Source: Coriobacteriaceae bacterium (GTDB lineage Bacteria; Actinomycetota; Coriobacteriia; Coriobacteriales; Coriobacteriaceae). From it: a DNA stretch of 11,936 nt. Location of the stretch: assembly GCA_902364975.1 (NCBI GenBank), contig CABJFQ010000023.1, positions 1-11,936 on the forward strand, read 5' to 3'. Shown here in pieces: positions 1-7,098 of the stretch. A program made the position numbers and the translations under genes. Below the pieces are notes generated by a model. That model made no database searches. It saw only the letters and a list, made by a program, of their open reading frames with translations, and had not been told where the DNA came from. Every line of letters starts with the position of its first letter. Positions within the stretch are counted from its first letter, which is position 1.

Positions 1-91
1 TATGGGAGGTGTTCGGATAAAGTCGATAATCAAGGGCTGTGACACGCGACGGTTACCTTTAATGGATATGAGATGAATGAGGCGATTGTTT

Positions 92-100
92 TGCTATACT
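92..100 (+). promoter_or_regulatory. Extended -10 promoter of tRNA-Val
   Basis: TG at 92-93, one base, then TATACT at 95-100 forms an extended -10 element ending 10 bases before the mature tRNA 5' end at 111. The -35 region is poor; ATGAAT at 73-78, spaced 16 bases, is the best match. Extended -10 promoters can work with a weak -35. Nothing gene-like was recognised in bases 1-91. Confidence 0.6.
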
Positions 101-110
101 CTCTCCGCAC

Positions 111-186
111 GGGCGATTGGCGCAACGGTTAGCGCAGGTGCTTTACACGCACAAGGCTGGGGGTTCGAATCCCTCATCGCCCACCA
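111..186 (+). tRNA. tRNA-Val (anticodon UAC)
   Basis: This is a full cloverleaf. The 7-bp acceptor stem is GGGCGAT/ATCGCCC and the D stem is GCGC/GCGC. The anticodon loop TTTACAC carries TAC, which reads GUA valine codons. The T stem is GGGGG/CCCTC around the invariant TTCGAAT loop. The discriminator A and the CCA end are encoded (183-186). The outermost anticodon-stem pair is a G-A mismatch. It is a single-gene transcription unit with its own promoter and a terminator starting 10 bases after the gene. Confidence 0.95.
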
Positions 187-195
187 CTGATTTGG

Positions 196-223
196 AAACG
201 GTCCTCGAAAGGGGACCGTTTTT
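196..223 (+). terminator. Rho-independent terminator of tRNA-Val
   Basis: AAACGGTCC (196-204) pairs with GGACCGTTT (213-221). The stem is extended by a T-G and a C-G pair and capped by a GAAA tetraloop (207-210). The run of T at 219-223 completes the intrinsic terminator. Confidence 0.88.
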
Positions 224-240
224 GTTTGCGCCCGGTGCAT

Positions 241-259
241 GGGATTCGAACCCGCCAGC
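241..259 (-). repeat. T-arm-like tRNA relic, inverted relative to tRNA-Val
   Basis: Read on the minus strand, this contains a T loop (TTCGAAT) flanked by GCGGG and CCCAT. It matches bases 156-173 of the tRNA-Val T arm except for one extra base, in opposite orientation. No matching acceptor, D or anticodon stem exists around it, so it is not a functional tRNA. It could be the remains of a second tRNA or an attachment-site scar of an element that once integrated here; the sequence does not decide which. Confidence 0.4.
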
Positions 260-273
260 ACGTCCGTCACAAA

Positions 274-501
274 GGCCGTGGCCAAAAAATGGCAAAAATG
301 AGTACTGTTACTAATTTTGTAGCAGCGATTTTTGGGTTTCGCTGGGTAAATCTAGCCCTGAATCAGCGATTTGAAGCCTTTGCTAGCTGTTTCCCCATTA
401 ACATAACTGAACATGTGTGGTCTAACTAATCCTAGATAGTCGGTTTCATATGAGATTCAGCTGGTGACAGTACTCACATTTGGCATTTTTTGTCCAAAGG
501 C
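274..501. repeat. AT-rich non-coding element with 38-bp terminal inverted repeats (MITE-like)
   Basis: The left end (274-311) and the reverse complement of the right end (464-501) match at 30 of 38 positions without gaps. They share an A6TG tract and TGAGTACTGT. The roughly 150 bases between are AT-rich compared with the GC-rich surroundings and contain no convincing gene. Each end also holds a small internal stem around the A tract: GCCA/TGGC at 281-293 on the left and TTTGG/CCAAA at 479-498 on the right. The structure resembles a miniature inverted-repeat element or another dispersed palindromic repeat. No target duplication was found. Confidence 0.55.
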
Positions 502-503
502 TC

Positions 504-511
504 TCCTGGCC
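504..511. repeat. Target-site duplication, left copy
   Basis: TCCTGGCC lies directly outside the left inverted repeat of the insertion sequence and is repeated exactly outside the right one. Eight bases is typical of IS256-family insertions, and the perfect match suggests a fairly recent insertion. Confidence 0.88.
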
Positions 512-539
512 GGTAGCGCGCAGAGATGTGGTGTAAGAG
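512..539 (+). repeat. Left terminal inverted repeat of the IS
   Basis: This starts GGTAGCGCGC and ends GTGGTGTAAGAG. It matches the right repeat at 24 of 28 positions, with mismatches at repeat positions 4, 11, 12 and 16; the inner 12 bases are identical. Confidence 0.88.
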
Positions 540-558
540 GCGGGGCATGCCCCGCCTC
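537..558. other. Perfect 22-bp palindrome inside the IS left end
   Basis: Bases 537-558 are their own reverse complement, centred on GCATGC, with GC-rich arms. It overlaps the last three bases of the left inverted repeat. As RNA it would form a very stable hairpin between the IS end and the transposase start. In several other insertion sequences, end-proximal hairpins limit transposase expression from outside promoters; that role here is inferred. Confidence 0.6.
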
Positions 559-560
559 CG

Positions 561-576
561 CCCTTTCTCGAAAGGG
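561..576. other. Second hairpin upstream of the transposase
   Basis: CCCTTTC (561-567) and GAAAGGG (570-576) form a 7-bp stem with a 2-base spacer. It begins two bases after the 22-bp palindrome and ends 46 bases before the first transposase ATG. No T run follows, so it is not a standard intrinsic terminator. With the palindrome it forms a tandem pair that could block readthrough or hide the translation start. Confidence 0.5.
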
Positions 577-622
577 AGGGGACACCGCCTAGAATTCGTC
601 GTTGGAGTAATGAAGGTGACGG

Positions 623-1955
623 ATGGAAGGAAAGGCGATGCCCCAAGAAGAGAGTGTACTGCGCCTCGGCCGCGACGAGGCCCTCGAGGCGGCGAGGCTT
701 TGGCAGGAGTGCGGCGACGCGCGCGAGTTCGCGTGCAGGGTGCTGGGCAGCGTGATGAACGCGCTGATGGACTCCGAGGCCCAGCAGATGTGCGGCGCGA
801 GCCGCAACGAGCGCAGCGACGGCAGGGAGAACAGCCGCAACGGCTACCGCCCCAGGTCGCTCAAGACCGCCGTGGGCGACGTGGAGCTCGAGATACCCAA
901 GCTCAGGCACGGCACCTACTACCCCGAGGGCATGCTCGCGCGATGGTCGCGCGTCGACACCTCGGTGGCCGCCATCGTGCAGGAGATGTACGTATGCGGC
1001 GTGTCCACCCGCAAGGTCGAGCGCGTGGCGTCCAAGCTGGGCATATCCTCGCTGTCGAGCTCGGAGGTCTCGAGCCTCTGCTCCGACCTCGACGCCGAGG
1101 TGGCGGAGTTCCGCCGCCGCGACCTGTCGGGCACGCCGTGCTGCTACCTGTGGCTCGACGCCACCTACATGAGCTGCAGGGTCGGCTCGTCGGTCGTCTC
1201 GCAGGGCGTCGTGACCGCGATCGGGCTGGGCGCCGACGGGCGCAAGCACTTCCTGGGCTGCGACGTGGTCGACACCGAGAGCGAGGACTCCTGGGCGGCA
1301 TTCCTCGGCGGGCTGCGCGAGCGCGGGCTGGCCGGCGTTCGCCTCGTGGTCTCCGACACCACGCCGGGCTCGTGGCCGCCGTCTCGCGCCTGTTCCAGGG
1401 CTGCGCCTGGCAGCGCTGCGTGACGCACCTGCAGCGCAACCTCCAGAGCGCCTGCTCGGGCAGGCCCGAGGACTCCAAGGCGGTGTCAGGGACCTCGTGC
1501 ACGCCGCGGTCTACCAGGACGACCCCGACCTCGCGCGCTGCGTGTGGGCCGAGGCGGCGCCCTGGGTGGCGTCGGTGTCCGCCAGGGCCGGCGAGGTCTT
1601 CGAGCAGGCCGAGGACTCCGCGCTGGCGTTCACGGCCTTCCCCAGGGCGCACTGGGCCAAGCTCCGCACCAACAACGTCCAGGAACGCGCCAACCGCGAG
1701 ATAAAGCGCCGCTACAGGGTCGTGCAGTCCTTCCCCTCGAGGGAGTCGATGCTGCGCCTGACGTGCGCGAGCCTCATGGAGACCGAGGGGCAGTGGTCCC
1801 AGCAGCGCGTGTTCTCCGAGGCCTCGGCCGCCGAGGGCTTCGCCGAGCCCGCGGGCAGGCCGGCCCCGACAGAGGGGAGGCGCCGCGCGCTCGGGCGGCG
1901 CGCCAGGGAGATAGTGGACGAGATAGTCGAGAGGCGCGGTCTCAAGAAGGAGTAA
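623..1955 (+). pseudogene. IS256-family (mutator-type) transposase, broken by two frameshifts
   Basis: The protein would be a DDE transposase that cuts and joins the IS ends. Its parts lie in three frames: 623 to about 1357, about 1360-1485, and about 1488-1955. The first catalytic Asp is in WLDATY, the second in VVSD just before the first break, and the Glu is in NVQERANREIKRR near the C terminus. The middle part reads AGLVAAVSRLFQGCAWQRC, the usual sequence after the second Asp. Each break looks like loss of one base: one between D and HAG near 1357-1360, one between AV and RDL near 1485-1488. Repaired, the protein would be about 444 residues, close to family length. The first frame ends at a stop at 1421-1423. 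A second start at 638 has a better ribosome site (GGAAGG) than 623. Sequencing error at both sites is possible. Confidence 0.88.
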
Positions 1956-1987
1956 CATCGGGACTTGCAGCGACGGACCTCGGGACG

Positions 1988-2015
1988 CTCTTACACCACG
2001 TCTGCGCGCGCCACC
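1988..2015 (-). repeat. Right terminal inverted repeat of the IS
   Basis: Its reverse complement starts GGTGGCGCGC and ends GTGGTGTAAGAG, matching the left repeat at 24 of 28 positions. It begins 32 bases after the transposase stop. Confidence 0.88.
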
Positions 2016-2023
2016 TCCTGGCC
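2016..2023. repeat. Target-site duplication, right copy
   Basis: TCCTGGCC is an exact copy of bases 504-511. Joining 511 directly to 2024 restores the pre-insertion site. Bases 2024-2124, between here and argD, hold no gene, and I found no clear terminator for the arg cluster there. Confidence 0.88.
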
Positions 2024-2124
2024 ATTGCAGATTTGTGGCAAAACGGGCTCCAGACCGCTGAATCATGCCGCATAGGGCACGTCCGCATTCCGGAACCCGG
2101 TCCAAATTGAGTTATTGCGCCGCG

Positions 2125-3408
2125 TTAGCCCAAAACGCCCGCCAGGATCTCGATCAGGCCGTCCACGTCGACTTCCTCGCAGACAAGCGGCGGCAGGAAA
2201 CGCAGCGTGTGGGCACCAGTAGCGTTAATCACAGCGCCGGCGGCAAGCGCGCGGGCAACAATATCATGCGCATCGCCCGCAGCGTCATCCAAGTCGCAGC
2301 CGAGCATCAAGCCGCGACCGCGCACCTCGGTAACGTGCGGAAGCTTGGCCAGCGCCTGCTCCATATAGGCGCCCACCTTGGCGGCATGCTCAGCATAGCC
2401 GCCGCGCACGAGCGCGGAGAGCGTCGCGGCGCACGCCGCGACAGCCAAGCAGCTACCGCCAAAGGTCGAGCCGTGGTCGCCCGGCTTAAACACGTCGGCG
2501 ATTTCCTTCTTTGCCACCACGGCACCCATGGGCACGCCATCGGCAATGCCCTTGGCAAGGCTCATAATGTCGGGTTCCACGCCATAGGTCTGGAATGCAA
2601 ACGGCTTGCCGGAGCGGAAGATGCCACACTGGACTTCGTCGGCGATAAGAACGGCGCCTGCCTCGTGTGCCAAGTCACGCGCCGCCGCCATAAACTCCTC
2701 GGTCATGGGGTGCACACCGCTCTCGCCCTGAATCGGCTCGAGCATGACAGCGCAGACCTCGCTTCCCAGCTGCTTAAAGATCGAACGCAGTTCGTCGACA
2801 TCGTTGGGCGAGCAGGCCACAAAGCCACCCGGCAGCGGACGGAAGCTGTCCTGCAGCCAATCCTGCATGGTGGCGGCAATGGTCTCGAGCGTACGGCCGT
2901 GGAAGCCGCCGCGCATGCATACGATGGTGTTGCCGCCGTTACCAGCACGCTTGGCGTACAGACGTGCGAGCTTCATCGAGCCCTCGTTGGCTTCGGCACC
3001 AGAATTGGCAAAGAACGTCTCCCACACCTGCTCGTCCGCAGCCGGGGCACCGAGCGCAGCGGCCGTGGTCTCATCGCCGGCGGCAATGGCATCGGCCAGC
3101 ACGCACGCACCATCTACGTCGTCGTTGGCAAGCTTGGACAGCAGCGCCGCGACCTGTCCGCGCTGCTCGATGTAGAAGTAATTGGAGACATGCATGAGCT
3201 TTTTGGTCTGCGCCTCGAGCGCCGAGAGCACTGCAGGGTTGCCGTGGCCAAGGCTGCACGCACCGATACCGGCAAGAAAGTCAAGATACTCACGGCCGTC
3301 ATCACCGGTGAGCTTCATGCCGTGGCCTTCGACAAACTCTACCGGAGAGCGACCAAAGGTATGCATAACGTAATGGGATTCGAGCGATTGTTGAGTTGCA
3401 AGTGACAT
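2125..3408 (-). CDS. argD: Acetylornithine aminotransferase ArgD
   Basis: This PLP-dependent class III aminotransferase moves an amino group from glutamate to N-acetylglutamate semialdehyde, giving N-acetylornithine in the cytoplasmic arginine pathway. The 427-residue protein has the cofactor-binding NSGAEANE (135-142), GFHGRT (169-173 region), DEVQCG (257-262, where the Asp contacts the PLP ring nitrogen) and the PLP lysine K286 in SLAKG. GSTFGG near 314 contacts the phosphate. NSGAEANE lies about 30 residues later than in typical ArgD because of an acidic, Ala-rich stretch at about 97-127 (finding below). The start is supported by AAAGG six bases upstream. The gene is last in the cluster, 69 bases after argB. 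ArgD enzymes can also serve the DapC step of lysine synthesis; that is not visible here. Confidence 0.93.
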   Translation of the reverse strand: MSLATQQSLESHYVMHTFGRSPVEFVEGHGMKLTGDDGREYLDFLAGIGACSLGHGNPAVLSALEAQTKKLMHVSNYFYIEQRGQVAALLSKLANDDVDGACVLADAIAAGDETTAAALGAPAADEQVWETFFANSGAEANEGSMKLARLYAKRAGNGGNTIVCMRGGFHGRTLETIAATMQDWLQDSFRPLPGGFVACSPNDVDELRSIFKQLGSEVCAVMLEPIQGESGVHPMTEEFMAAARDLAHEAGAVLIADEVQCGIFRSGKPFAFQTYGVEPDIMSLAKGIADGVPMGAVVAKKEIADVFKPGDHGSTFGGSCLAVAACAATLSALVRGGYAEHAAKVGAYMEQALAKLPHVTEVRGRGLMLGCDLDDAAGDAHDIVARALAAGAVINATGAHTLRFLPPLVCEEVDVDGLIEILAGVLG

Positions 3409-3477
3409 GGGATGCCTTTCGTTGGGCGCCGTACGGCGCAGGGCTATGGGTGCAGGGACGCGACGACCGCGGGTCAG

Positions 3478-4458
3478 CTAGACCGTCTGGAGCTTTTCGA
3501 CCTCGTCAAGGTTCTCGGTCAGGCGCGCGGCAAACGTCGAAAGCGGGTGCGGATGCGTATCGAACTCGTAGGCCGTCTCGGTGGAGTGAATCACGGTACC
3601 GACGCCAGCATCGGTCAGCAGCTCCAGCAGCAGCGAGTGCGGCGTCGTGCCGTTGATGATGTGGGCTCGGAACACGCCAGCGGTAAGCGCATCGACGGCG
3701 GCGCGCAGCTTGGGAATCATGCCTTTATCGACCTCGCCGCCGTAGAGCATCTCGTTGACCTCGTCGAGCGTCAGGTTGGAGATGAGCGAATCCTTATCGC
3801 TAAAGTCCTTGTACAGGCCGTCGACATCGGTCAAGAAGATTGCCTTATGCGCGTGGAGCGCCGCCGCAACGGCGCCGGCGGCGGTATCGGCGTTGATGTT
3901 GAAGAAGCCACCGTCCTCCCCCGCTGCGACCGTGGCGATAACGGGAATGTACTCGCTGTCGAGCAAACGCTCGATATAGTCGGTGTTGACGTGCGTGACC
4001 TTGCCTACGCGGCCGAGCTCTGGGTCGAGTGGCTCGGCGATAAGGGTACCGGCGTCGCTGCCGGACACGCCCACGGCCAGGTTGCCGTGGTGGTTGAGCG
4101 CCGCGACCAGCTCCTGATTGACCTTGCCGCCCAGTACCTCGCGCACGATATCCATGGTGGCAGGCGTGGTCACGCGCTGGCCGTTCTTAAACTCGACGGG
4201 GATGTCGTAGTGGCCGAGCGCCTCGTTGATGGCCTTGCCGCCACCGTGCACGATAACGGGGCGCATGCCGATAATCTTGAGCAGGACGATGTCGCTCATC
4301 ACGTCACGGCGCAGCTGCTCGTCGACCATGGCGGCACCGCCGTACTTGATAACGACCGTCTTACCGGTCAGGTTCTTAATCCACGGCAGCGCCTCGAACA
4401 GCAGCTGCGCGGTAACTTCGTTGGATTCGCTCGAGCGACAATCGCGTGCGAACTTCAT
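3478..4458 (-). CDS. argB: Acetylglutamate kinase ArgB
   Basis: ArgB phosphorylates N-acetylglutamate at the gamma carboxyl, usually the arginine-controlled step when ArgJ recycles acetyl groups. The 326-residue chain shows K38 in IKYGGAAM, the glycine loop HGGG (71-74), substrate-binding NINADT (187-192) and K250 in KGMIPK. The N-terminal helix with FEALPWI before the kinase core is the feature of hexameric, arginine-inhibited ArgB, so feedback inhibition is likely. The chosen ATG at 4458 has GAGG six bases upstream. An in-frame ATG at 4530 would add 24 residues but has no good ribosome site. The family core ends near residue 292, and about 34 polar residues follow that most ArgB proteins lack. 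The gap to argJ is 81 bases. Confidence 0.92.
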   Translation of the reverse strand: MKFARDCRSSESNEVTAQLLFEALPWIKNLTGKTVVIKYGGAAMVDEQLRRDVMSDIVLLKIIGMRPVIVHGGGKAINEALGHYDIPVEFKNGQRVTTPATMDIVREVLGGKVNQELVAALNHHGNLAVGVSGSDAGTLIAEPLDPELGRVGKVTHVNTDYIERLLDSEYIPVIATVAAGEDGGFFNINADTAAGAVAAALHAHKAIFLTDVDGLYKDFSDKDSLISNLTLDEVNEMLYGGEVDKGMIPKLRAAVDALTAGVFRAHIINGTTPHSLLLELLTDAGVGTVIHSTETAYEFDTHPHPLSTFAARLTENLDEVEKLQTV

Positions 4459-4539
4459 AGTCTGCCTCGTCTTTCGTGTAGCTATCGCGCCGCACCTCGT
4501 TGCCCGCGATTGCAGCGGGACGCGCGGCACATCGGGAGT

Positions 4540-5808
4540 CTAGGAACGGTAATCGCCGTTAATGGAGATGTACTCGTGCGTGAGGTCGCAAGTCCACACG
4601 GTGGTCGCCGCGTCCCCTGCGCCCAGGTCTGCCGAGATCACAATCTCGGGCGCCTCAAAGCGACGCAGCGCCTCGTCCTCGTCAAAGGGAACGGTCAGGC
4701 CATCACGGCAGACGGGCATACCCATCATGTCGATGGACACATCTTCTTGGTTAAACTGCACGCCGCACTTGCCGAGCGCCATGGCAACGCGGCCCCAGTT
4801 GCAGTCGTGGCCGGCGATGCAGGTCTTGACGAGCGGCGAGTTGGCAACAGCACGAGCGGCGATATCGGCCTCCTCGTCGTTCACGGCGCCGGTGACGCTA
4901 ACCGTCACGAGTTTGGATGCGCCCTCGCCGTCTGCGGCGATGTTGCGCGCCAGGCTCTCGCACACCTCATGCACGGCAAAGGCCAGCTCGTCGAAGGCGT
5001 CAGAGCCCTCGACAATAGGCTCGGCATCTGCGGCGGCGGCGCCGGAGGCAAGCATGATGCAGGTGTCGTTAGTCGAGGTGTCGGAATCGACCGTTACCTT
5101 GTTGAAGGTCTGCTTGACGGTGGAGAGCAACAGGGCGTGGAGCGCCGCCGACTCGACGGGGGCATCGGTAGTGATGACCGCGATCATGGTTGCCATGTTG
5201 GGCATGATCATGCCCGAGCCCTTGCACATACCGCCCACCGTATAGGCATTGCCTGCGTGCCCCGCGGCCTCGCTGCGGTAACACACGGCGTACTCCTTGG
5301 AGTGCGTGTCGGTCGTCATGATGGCGCGAGCGGCATCGGCGCCACCGTGGGCGGAAAGTGCCTCGTAGGCAGCAGGAATGGCAGTCTCAAACGTGTCGAT
5401 CGGCAGAATCTGGCCAATCACACCCGTGGAGGCAACCAGAATCTGCTGGGGCTCGCAGCCGATGACCTGCGATGCGATGCTGCACGTCTCGTGCGCGCAG
5501 GCAAGACCCGTCTCACCCGTGGCGGCGTTGGCATTGCCAGAGTTGACCGAAACGCCGGCGATGATTCCGTAGCCCTTGTCGGCACCGCCCAGGTTGGCAC
5601 GGCTCACCTGCACGGGCGCCGCGCAAAAGCGATTGGTGGTAAACACGCCGGCACCGGGACAGGGTTTATCGGGCACGACGAGCGCGTAATCCAGGCGCTC
5701 GGGGTTCTTGCGGAACCCAGCATGGATGCCCGCAGCCTTAAAACCAGCCGCAGCCGTAACGCCGCCCTCGACGGCGCGAATCTTGATATCAAACAGCTCG
5801 GTATTCAT
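4540..5808 (-). CDS. argJ: Glutamate N-acetyltransferase / amino-acid acetyltransferase ArgJ
   Basis: ArgJ transfers acetyl from N-acetylornithine to glutamate, releasing ornithine and regenerating N-acetylglutamate; bifunctional forms also use acetyl-CoA. The 422-residue proenzyme should cut itself between A206 and T207 in PNMATMIAV, freeing Thr207 as nucleophile. STGVIG (127-132) supplies the oxyanion-hole Thr-Gly. MTTDT (164-168), KGSGMI (196-201) and the C-terminal INGDYRS are typical, and the length is normal. AAGGAG lies upstream but with a rather long spacer (11 bases after GGAG). Whether it is mono- or bifunctional cannot be read from sequence. No argA was seen here, so the first acetyl group may come from ArgJ or from a gene elsewhere. 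It follows argC after a 134-base gap. Confidence 0.94.
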   Translation of the reverse strand: MNTELFDIKIRAVEGGVTAAAGFKAAGIHAGFRKNPERLDYALVVPDKPCPGAGVFTTNRFCAAPVQVSRANLGGADKGYGIIAGVSVNSGNANAATGETGLACAHETCSIASQVIGCEPQQILVASTGVIGQILPIDTFETAIPAAYEALSAHGGADAARAIMTTDTHSKEYAVCYRSEAAGHAGNAYTVGGMCKGSGMIMPNMATMIAVITTDAPVESAALHALLLSTVKQTFNKVTVDSDTSTNDTCIMLASGAAAADAEPIVEGSDAFDELAFAVHEVCESLARNIAADGEGASKLVTVSVTGAVNDEEADIAARAVANSPLVKTCIAGHDCNWGRVAMALGKCGVQFNQEDVSIDMMGMPVCRDGLTVPFDEDEALRRFEAPEIVISADLGAGDAATTVWTCDLTHEYISINGDYRS

Positions 5809-5942
5809 CGTCTTTATGACTCCTTATGTCAAACAAAAAACGGACATCGGTTGGTGCGCCATGCCAGTCGTGATCATGAGACCAGCTTAAGAGTGGCGTC
5901 CCGCTCGATGCCCGACTACCAAATCGTTAACAATCGAATGTG

Positions 5943-7013
5943 CTACACCGGGCACGCCACTGTGGGCAAGCCTCGTCGCTCGTCAAAGTCAAAGACGATA
6001 TTGGCGCACTGGACTGCTTGGCCCGCAGCGCCCTTGCACAGATTGTCGATGGCGCCCGTCGCCACCAGAACGCCCGCGCGCTTGTTGAGCGCGAGGCCAA
6101 TCTGGGCGGCGTTGGTGCCGACGACCGAAGCCGTCTTAGGCTGCTGACCGGCATCGAGTACGCGCACGAAGGTGCGTCCAGCGTAGAACTGCTTGTAATA
6201 GTCGACGACATCCTCAAGAGCCAGGGAGTCGATGGCCTGCGGCGTGAGCGGCAGCGTCACCGTGGAGAGCAGGCCGCGCTTGAGCGGTGCCAGATGCGGG
6301 GTGAAGACGACGCGATCGGTCAGGCCAAGGATTTGCTCAATCTCGGGCGTGTGGCGATGCTTGCCCACGCCGTAGGCCTCCAAGTTCTCGTCGGCACTGC
6401 AAAAATGCGTACGGGCGTTGCAGGACTTACCGGCACCCGTCACGCCGCTGATGGCGTCAACGATCACGGGGCCACTCTGGGCAACCCAGCCGGCGCGCAC
6501 GGCGGGCGCGGCGGCAAGGCTCGTTGCGGTGGGATAGCAACCGGCGCAGGCGACCAGCAAGGGTTTGCCGTCGGCGTGGTCGGATGCAGCGGTCTCCAAA
6601 TCCTGGGAGAACAGTTCGGGCAGACCGAAGGCACGGGTCTTGAGCAACTCGGGGCTCGTGTGCTCGGCGGCATACCATGCCTCGAACACGGCCGGATCGC
6701 TCAGGCGGTAGTCGGCAGACAAGTCGAAGCAGGAAACGCCTGCGGCAAGCAGGGCGGGCACCTGTGCCATGGCAGCCGTGTGCGGCACGGCCAAAAAGAC
6801 CGCGTCGCAGTTCTTGAGCTCGGGGGCATCATGCGTCGTGAAGACCAGATCGCTCACGCCAGCAAAGCTCGGGTACACCGCAGACAACGGCTGGCCGGCA
6901 TCGGCGTTAGACGTAATGGCAGCAAGTTCAAACTCGGGATGACCGAGGACGAGGCGAATGAGCTCGGCACCGGCATATCCAGCCGCACCAACGATTCCAA
7001 CCTTCAATGACAT
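5943..7013 (-). CDS. argC: N-acetyl-gamma-glutamyl-phosphate reductase ArgC
   Basis: ArgC reduces N-acetylglutamyl phosphate to the semialdehyde with NADPH. The 356-residue protein begins with the dinucleotide-binding loop GIVGAAGYAGAEL (6-18). It has the catalytic Cys159 in AGCYPTA and the substrate and dimer motifs KHRHTPEI (218-225) and FTPHLAPLKRG. Length and motifs match the main ArgC type. The start is clear: AAGGAG with a six-base spacer to the ATG at 7013. It is the first gene of the cluster, with the candidate operator about 85 bases upstream. The 134 bases to argJ are longer than the other gaps, and I see no clear promoter or terminator in them. Confidence 0.95.
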   Translation of the reverse strand: MSLKVGIVGAAGYAGAELIRLVLGHPEFELAAITSNADAGQPLSAVYPSFAGVSDLVFTTHDAPELKNCDAVFLAVPHTAAMAQVPALLAAGVSCFDLSADYRLSDPAVFEAWYAAEHTSPELLKTRAFGLPELFSQDLETAASDHADGKPLLVACAGCYPTATSLAAAPAVRAGWVAQSGPVIVDAISGVTGAGKSCNARTHFCSADENLEAYGVGKHRHTPEIEQILGLTDRVVFTPHLAPLKRGLLSTVTLPLTPQAIDSLALEDVVDYYKQFYAGRTFVRVLDAGQQPKTASVVGTNAAQIGLALNKRAGVLVATGAIDNLCKGAAGQAVQCANIVFDFDERRGLPTVACPV

Positions 7014-7082
7014 ATCAGACTCCTTGTCTGCGATTTATGCACCGATGCGCATTTCGCAGCGGTCGTTATGAAGTGGGTTGAA

Positions 7083-7088
7083 ACTTTA
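7083..7088 (-). promoter_or_regulatory. Candidate -10 element for argC
   Basis: On the minus strand TAAAGT is preceded by TG and one base, an extended -10 pattern. It would start transcription near 7076, giving a leader of about 60 bases before argC. I see no good -35. It overlaps no gene and lies immediately downstream of the dyad at 7099-7135, so a repressor there would cover the -35 zone. This call is weak without mapping data. Confidence 0.3.
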
Positions 7089-7098
7089 GCACCAAAAG

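Larger units (their letters stand above)
512..2015 (+). mobile_element. IS256-family insertion sequence, 1504 bp, with defective transposase
   Basis: The element is complete at both ends. It has 28-bp inverted repeats at 512-539 and 1988-2015 and is flanked by perfect 8-bp duplications. One transposase gene fills it but carries two frameshifts. The element is clearly GC-richer than the flanking arg genes, consistent with acquisition by transposition. It sits in intergenic DNA between the tRNA-Val region and argD, 110 bases past the argD stop, so it interrupts no recognisable gene. The size fits full-length IS256-family members. Confidence 0.9.

Noticed and set aside
226..310. A functional second tRNA on the minus strand
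   Set aside because: Only the T arm can be drawn. No acceptor 5' strand, D arm or anticodon arm pairs at the required distances.
226..429. A short plus-strand frame in the AT-rich element
   Set aside because: It runs through the tRNA relic and the left inverted repeat, with no ribosome site and no recognisable sequence.
526..1704. A 392-codon plus-strand frame across the IS
   Set aside because: Most of it is Arg-rich nonsense. Only about 1360-1485 matches transposase, because this is the frame into which the first deletion shifts the gene.
623..1955. Programmed frameshifting to make the transposase
   Set aside because: IS256-family transposases are made from one frame, two separate shifts would be needed, and no slippery run is visible at 1358 or 1486.
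903..2105. A 400-codon minus-strand frame across the IS
   Set aside because: It is antisense to the transposase, low-complexity and Arg/Pro-rich, and runs past the right IS end. It is not a passenger gene.
2024..2124. Intrinsic terminator after argD
   Set aside because: Only a 4-bp CCGG/CCGG stem near 2092-2102 with no T run was found; this is too weak to call.
2065..3405. A 446-codon open frame on the plus strand
   Set aside because: It is antisense to argD and shows no family motifs or ribosome site of its own. It is a codon-bias shadow.
3412..6147. A 911-codon open frame on the plus strand
   Set aside because: It lies antisense to argB, argJ and the 3' end of argC, which have full catalytic motifs. 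High-GC codon bias keeps the opposite frame open; its translation is Arg/His/Gly/Val-rich with no recognisable domain.
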